A stretch of DNA of 8,673 nucleotides from Anaerolineaceae bacterium UBA6801 (GTDB lineage Bacteria > Chloroflexota > Anaerolineae > Anaerolineales > Anaerolineaceae). How positions within the stretch are numbered: position 1 is the stretch's first letter; every line of letters starts with the position of its first letter. The notes beneath the pieces were generated by a model. The model had not been told where the DNA came from. It ran no database searches and worked only from the letters and a program-made list of their open reading frames with translations. Made by a program: the position numbers and the translations under genes. The stretch spans positions 1 through 8,673 of the forward strand of contig DKFH01000082.1 in NCBI GenBank assembly GCA_002452315.1, written 5' to 3'. Positions 5,611 through 8,673 of the stretch are shown one piece after another.

Positions 5611-5702
5611 ACCGGCACACATTGCGGATAGTCCCAGAAAACCCATTATCATAATCGAGGGAAATAAACAGCCCCTTACGGCAAAAGAATAAAAAAACCA
5701 TT

Positions 5703-5737
5703 AATCAACCAGGCTTGGTGTTTTTGCCAGGTTGATT
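5703..5737 (+). terminator. Possible terminator after the thioredoxin-like gene
   Basis: AATCAACC (5703-5710) pairs with GGTTGATT (5730-5737); past an A-A mismatch GGC/GCC extends the stem, leaving an 11-base loop. The plus strand continues CTCATTTAA, a weak T-tract. On the minus strand a run of seven T's starts a few bases beyond the hairpin, so it may work better in that direction or both ways. Confidence 0.45.
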
Positions 5738-5900
5738 CTCATTTAATCCACACCATTCAAACCGGTAAACTACGCAAGGCATGAATCTGGTAATAATATC
5801 CTAATCGGCGCATCAAAACTAATTTGGGATAGGCTTGGTGTTAAGGGCCCGCGGATTACTGGAGAGATCTGGTTTATGGTTCAGACCTTCGTCTTAATTC

Positions 5901-6236
5901 ATGCGGCTTAAACATAATTTTGTCGAAAAGATTGCCCACAGCTCGTATAATTTGGCCGGTCAAAAATCCTGTGCCGTGATCGATCCGCAGCGGGATGTAG
6001 ACATCTACCTGCGCGAGGCCAGAGACATGGGGGTGCAGATCACGCATATTTTACAGACCCATTTGCATGCGGATTTTATCTCAGGTCAGATGGATTTAGC
6101 CGAGAAAACGCGCGCAAAGAACAACATTGCGAAATTGGTCAATTGCCATTTTGAGCATGTGCCTCTGGCAGCGGGGGACAGCATCTCATTAATCCTTTTA
6201 GTTGTTCAACGCCGTTTGCGAAGACGTGCGGGATGA
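5901..6236 (+). pseudogene. Truncated MBL-fold persulfide dioxygenase (ETHE1/BLH-like), 5' fragment
   Basis: Intact relatives are metallo-beta-lactamase-fold iron enzymes, often with rhodanese domains and some 350-460 residues, that oxidise persulfides in sulfide detoxification. Here only the first ~95 residues remain: FVEKIAHSSYNLAG (7-20), CAVIDPQRDVDIYL (24-37), the metal motif THLHADF (H54, H56, D58), MDLAEKT, CHFEHVPLAAGDSI. After about codon 96 the family sequence stops and the frame runs through the start of the neighbouring YeeE gene out of frame, ending at TGA 6234-6236. The remaining metal-ligand histidines are missing, so the product cannot be active. Q63 in SGQMDLA replaces the usual His, and the KTRAKNN stretch also looks drifted, both consistent with decay. 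No convincing Shine-Dalgarno precedes ATG 5901. The final TGA overlaps an ATG at 6233. Confidence 0.8.
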
Positions 6237-6622
6237 TTGAAAAATTGTTCCGCGGGCCAGACGTGGGGCTAAAGCCTTATTACCAGAAGATCAAACTCGA
6301 TATTGATTGGCAATGGATGTTGGTGCTGGGGATTGTGGTCGGTGCTTTTATATCGGCCATCCTTTCCGGTGATTTTTTGTTCCAGTGGATACCGGCTTTG
6401 TGGCTGTCTGCGTTCGGGAATACGCCTGTTTTGCGGGTCATTTCGGCGGTGATCGGTGGCATGCTGATTGGGTTTGGTGCCCGCTGGGCAGATGGCTGCA
6501 CCAGCGGACACGGAATCAACGGTGCGCTGCAGCTGGCGGTTTCATCATGGATCTCTGGCATAGCGTTTTTTATTGGCGGAATCCTGGCTGCCCACGTCCT
6601 GTTTCGACTAATCGCCGGGTGA
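6191..6622 (+). pseudogene. YeeE/YedE sulfur-transport half-protein 1, 5'-truncated
   Basis: YeeE/YedE (PF04143) proteins carry thiosulfate or related sulfur species across the inner membrane. In two-gene versions each protein is one half. The frame upstream of ATG 6233 still encodes NPFSCSTPFAKTCGMIEKLF, which I recognise as the loop before the second membrane region, so the gene originally began tens of codons earlier, with an N-terminal helix now lost at the junction with the MBL fragment. From ATG 6233, 129 residues remain: a Trp-rich start to a helix (DWQWMLVLGIVVGAFISAIL), GGMLIGFGARWADGCTSGHG with its conserved Cys, and QLAVSSWISGIAFFIGGILAAHVLF. The MBL stop and this ATG share ATGA, so re-initiation could give a shortened product, probably unable to form the normal channel. 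Alternative: a functional short variant; less likely. Confidence 0.75.
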
Positions 6623-6629
6623 GGTGAAC

Positions 6630-7205
6630 ATGAAAATAAAAAGCACACGGACAAAATTCTTTAGTCAGCCGGGATGGTCTCCACTGGCAATGGGCTTAGG
6701 GTTGGGTAGAGTGTATGGTTTTCTGGTGCAGAAGGGCGGCTTGACAAACTATGATGTTATCCTGGGTCAGCTTTTATTGACCGATTTCACCGTGGTGAAG
6801 ATCATGCTGACAGCCGTGCCAACCGGTATGATCGACGTTTATGCGATGAAGAGCCTGGGCTGGGTTGAACTGCGCATCAAATATGGCTCTTGGGGTATGA
6901 ACGGCATTGGGGGATTGATCTTTGGGGTTGGTTTTGCAATTTTAGGCTACTGCCCGGGAACGATTGCCGGGGCGATCGGCAATGGGTACCTCGATGCGCC
7001 GGTAGGCGGATTGGCGGGCATTTGGGTGGGGATAGGCCTGTTTGCTGCGTTCTATCCCAAGCTAAGATCGTGAATCCTGCAAAAGGGGGATTATGGCGAT
7101 CTGACCCTGCCGAAACTGTTCATGGTGAACGATTGGGGGGTGGTGATCCCCGCGGCAGTCCTGATTGGGCTGATCTTGTACCTGATTGAGTCAGCGGGTT
7201 TATAG
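6630..7205 (+). pseudogene. YeeE/YedE sulfur-transport half-protein 2, interrupted by in-frame TGA
   Basis: The partner half: GFLVQKGGLTNYDVI, GQLLLTDFTVVKIMLTA, GGLIFGVGFAILGYCPGTIAGAIG (with the conserved GYCPGT Cys) and GGLAGIWVGIGLFAAFYPKL. The frame stops at TGA 7071-7073 (codon 148), but the same frame then reads ILQKGDYGDLTLPKL, NDWGVV and a final helix IPAAVLIGLILYLI to TAG 7203-7205, the normal C-terminus of this family. The intact gene would give about 191 residues. A single C-to-T change in a CGA codon would explain the TGA (inference). No strong SECIS-like hairpin follows, so selenocysteine is not supported. I prefer ATG 6630, just behind GAGGTG, over the GTG at 6624; the previous stop is at 6620-6622. 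The first 147 residues might still be made. Confidence 0.82.
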
Positions 7206-7269
7206 CGGGAAATTTTTATGATGGCGTGATCAGTGGCTGTCAGTCAACCTGAATGTTGATCTTATCGCC

Positions 7270-8628
7270 TTAGCGGGTGTTTGATTGACCGTCGCTGGTT
7301 TCGGGTGCGGGGTTCGCAACGATCAATACAAACAGCAAGGCGGCCACCCAGCGCAGCGCTGCCGAGGACAAGGCCACGCCGACAAAATCGATCCTGGGGA
7401 TCAAAAATGAGCCCAGTGCCGCACCACCGGCCAATGAGAGGGTGACGATAATCTGGTAATAGGCAGAAAAACGAGCCCGCTGTTCTGCCGGCGTCTGCAG
7501 GAGCAAGTTATTGAAGCTAACCAGGTTGAAACCGCCCCACAGCAACCCGGCCAGGATTTCAATCAGGATGACCTGCCAGTACTGCCGTACCCATAACCCC
7601 CACATAAGGATCAAAACAGGGATGAGGATGAGAAAAAATATGGACATGATGCGGTTCCCCCACCGATCGGCCAGTAACCCGACCTGTCTCTGCACCACCA
7701 TATTTGCAGCTGTATTGACGACGGTGGCCACACCGATCATGGCAGCGGTTAGTTTGAGCGTGTCCACCATGTAGACGGTGATGAAGGGCGCGGCGATATT
7801 GATGCTGAAATTCCACACGGCAATGAAGATGGCAAAACGGATGAATTGTGGATGACCTTTAAGAGAAGCCAGGATGTCCCTGAGGTCGTCGACGAGATGG
7901 CGTGAATTTTCACCCTGGTCGGTCTCAGGCATTTTTGGGTTTGATGTGAGCGGGTCTTTGAGTTTGGCAAAGAAGAGGATTGATATTGCCCCAAAAATGG
8001 CGGCTAGCAGGTAAGCCAATTGGTATCCTAATGGTTCACCAATTTGGGTGATAGCTTCGCCGATGATCAGCGTGATCAGGATGCCTGCCAGGCCCATGAT
8101 GAAATTACGTGAGCCAAAATAGCGCCCGCGCCCTTCGATGGGGACGATGTCGCTTGTGAGGGCGACCCATCCTGGATAGGCAAAATTATTAGCGGCTTCT
8201 CGTAATAAGGCCAGACCCAGGATGATCCACACAAGGGTGGATGAACCCCCCAGGAAAAAAGGGAGCACAGCCATTAAAACCACCATCACACGGCTGGCAA
8301 CCGCACTTTTAAGGGTGATTTCCTTGCGCTGACCGGTGCGCTCGACCAGAAAAGCGGCTGGCAACAGGATAAGCGCATCGGCCAGATTGGTGAATGAGCT
8401 GAGGAAACCGATCTGCTGGCGGGACACACCAAGGGTCAGCAAGTAAATAGTGATGTAGGTCAGGATGATCTTATCACTGGCGGCCGCGAAGAGGCCGTCG
8501 TAGAAGAACAGTGTGAGGTTGCGGCGCTGGTTTTCGGATAATACTGCAGCCCATGAGCCGCCCCAGGTGAAGCGGTTGATGTGTCGTTTGATGCGTAAGG
8601 ATTGGTCGCGCAGTTGGCTGAAATTCAT
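7270..8628 (-). CDS. Major facilitator superfamily (MFS) transporter
   Basis: A 452-residue inner-membrane protein with about twelve hydrophobic helices after a ~45-residue polar N-terminus. The loop 2-3 signature is LVERTGQRK (94-102); loop 4-5 carries SDIVPIEGRGRYFGSRN (159-175), a motif of an MFS branch usually annotated only as MFS transporter. A polar central loop (~226-260) divides the halves, and loop 8-9 has LLADRWGNR. The helix 4 region LLREAANNFAYPGW contains charged residues that may line the path. Substrate unknown: export of a small molecule is the usual guess, not shown here. ATG 8628 is preferred; a TTG at 8637 would add three residues, and neither has a clear Shine-Dalgarno. 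It converges on the YeeE remnants with 64 bases between the stops, so no link to them is implied. Confidence 0.85.
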   Translation of the reverse strand: MNFSQLRDQSLRIKRHINRFTWGGSWAAVLSENQRRNLTLFFYDGLFAAASDKIILTYITIYLLTLGVSRQQIGFLSSFTNLADALILLPAAFLVERTGQRKEITLKSAVASRVMVVLMAVLPFFLGGSSTLVWIILGLALLREAANNFAYPGWVALTSDIVPIEGRGRYFGSRNFIMGLAGILITLIIGEAITQIGEPLGYQLAYLLAAIFGAISILFFAKLKDPLTSNPKMPETDQGENSRHLVDDLRDILASLKGHPQFIRFAIFIAVWNFSINIAAPFITVYMVDTLKLTAAMIGVATVVNTAANMVVQRQVGLLADRWGNRIMSIFFLILIPVLILMWGLWVRQYWQVILIEILAGLLWGGFNLVSFNNLLLQTPAEQRARFSAYYQIIVTLSLAGGAALGSFLIPRIDFVGVALSSAALRWVAALLFVLIVANPAPETSDGQSNTR

Positions 8629-8643
8629 GGCTGGCAAGCGGTC

Positions 8644-8673
8644 TTAGAGTTTTTTATAGACCGGCATATCCAC
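8644..8673 (-). CDS. Possible C-terminal tail of an upstream minus-strand gene
   Basis: Ten codons read in from the window edge as VDMPVYKKL followed by TAA (8644-8646), 15 bases before the MFS start. The tail resembles a protein end more than non-coding DNA, and the close spacing would suit an operon, but nine residues cannot identify a family. The same bases contain a TATAAA (8653-8658, minus) that could be a -10 element instead. Confidence 0.3.
   Translation of the reverse strand: MDMPVYKKL

Noticed and set aside
5711..5842. Twelve-base direct repeat AGGCTTGGTGTT at 5711-5722 and 5831-5842
   Set aside because: Only two short copies, one within a hairpin loop region; no mobile-element or CRISPR-like organisation.
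7071..7100. Selenocysteine reading of the TGA in the second YeeE gene
   Set aside because: Only a 4-5 bp hairpin (AUCC/GGAU) follows; the position is a non-catalytic loop where the family has no cysteine that I know of.
7206..7269. Possible hairpin GATCA...TGATC between the convergent YeeE remnant and MFS gene
   Set aside because: Five-base stem with a long loop and no T-run; too weak to call a terminator.

Overview
The window reads as a chromosomal stretch of a free-living bacterium. My best guess is a member of the Chloroflexota (Anaerolineae-like). That guess rests on the gene repertoire (a stand-alone alarmone hydrolase, a DUF2804 protein, a NYN+OST-HTH protein, fused msrB-msrA) and mixed base composition; no marker gene is present, so it is tentative.

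Layout. Positions 1-1901 hold three minus-strand genes: a NYN nuclease-like protein with an OST-HTH/LOTUS tail, closed by a clean intrinsic terminator, then a MESH1-type (p)ppGpp hydrolase that runs into a DUF2804 gene cut by the window edge. A spacer (1902-2242) holds a candidate promoter firing each way and one doubtful 58-codon ORF. Positions 2243-3126 are msrB and msrA on the minus strand, overlapping by 4 bases, with a good sigma70-type promoter (3167-3195). Together they repair both epimers of methionine sulfoxide. An AT-rich spacer (3127-3617) follows, with a 26-codon ORF that has a strong ribosome binding site and, at its right end, the promoter and a perfect 6-4-6 inverted repeat in front of an arsR-type gene.

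Positions 3618-5610 form a compact plus-strand operon: a Cys-rich ArsR/SmtB repressor, an ArsP_1 (DUF318) permease with a CSC motif, and an 80-residue thioredoxin-like CxxC protein. It looks like a metalloid or thiol-reactive stress response in which the repressor senses, the permease exports and the small redox protein reduces or hands over substrate.

Positions 5901-7205 are a second, decayed plus-strand locus: the first ~95 codons of an ETHE1-like persulfide dioxygenase (MBL fold), then two YeeE/YedE (thiosulfate/sulfur-transport) half-proteins. A deletion has joined the MBL gene, out of frame, to the inside of the first YeeE gene, and the second YeeE gene has an in-frame TGA 44 codons before its natural end. 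Intact loci of this make-up, such as the BigR operon, handle sulfide and persulfide; here the set appears inactivated.

Positions 7270-8628 encode a minus-strand MFS transporter. The last 30 bases may be the tail of another minus-strand gene.
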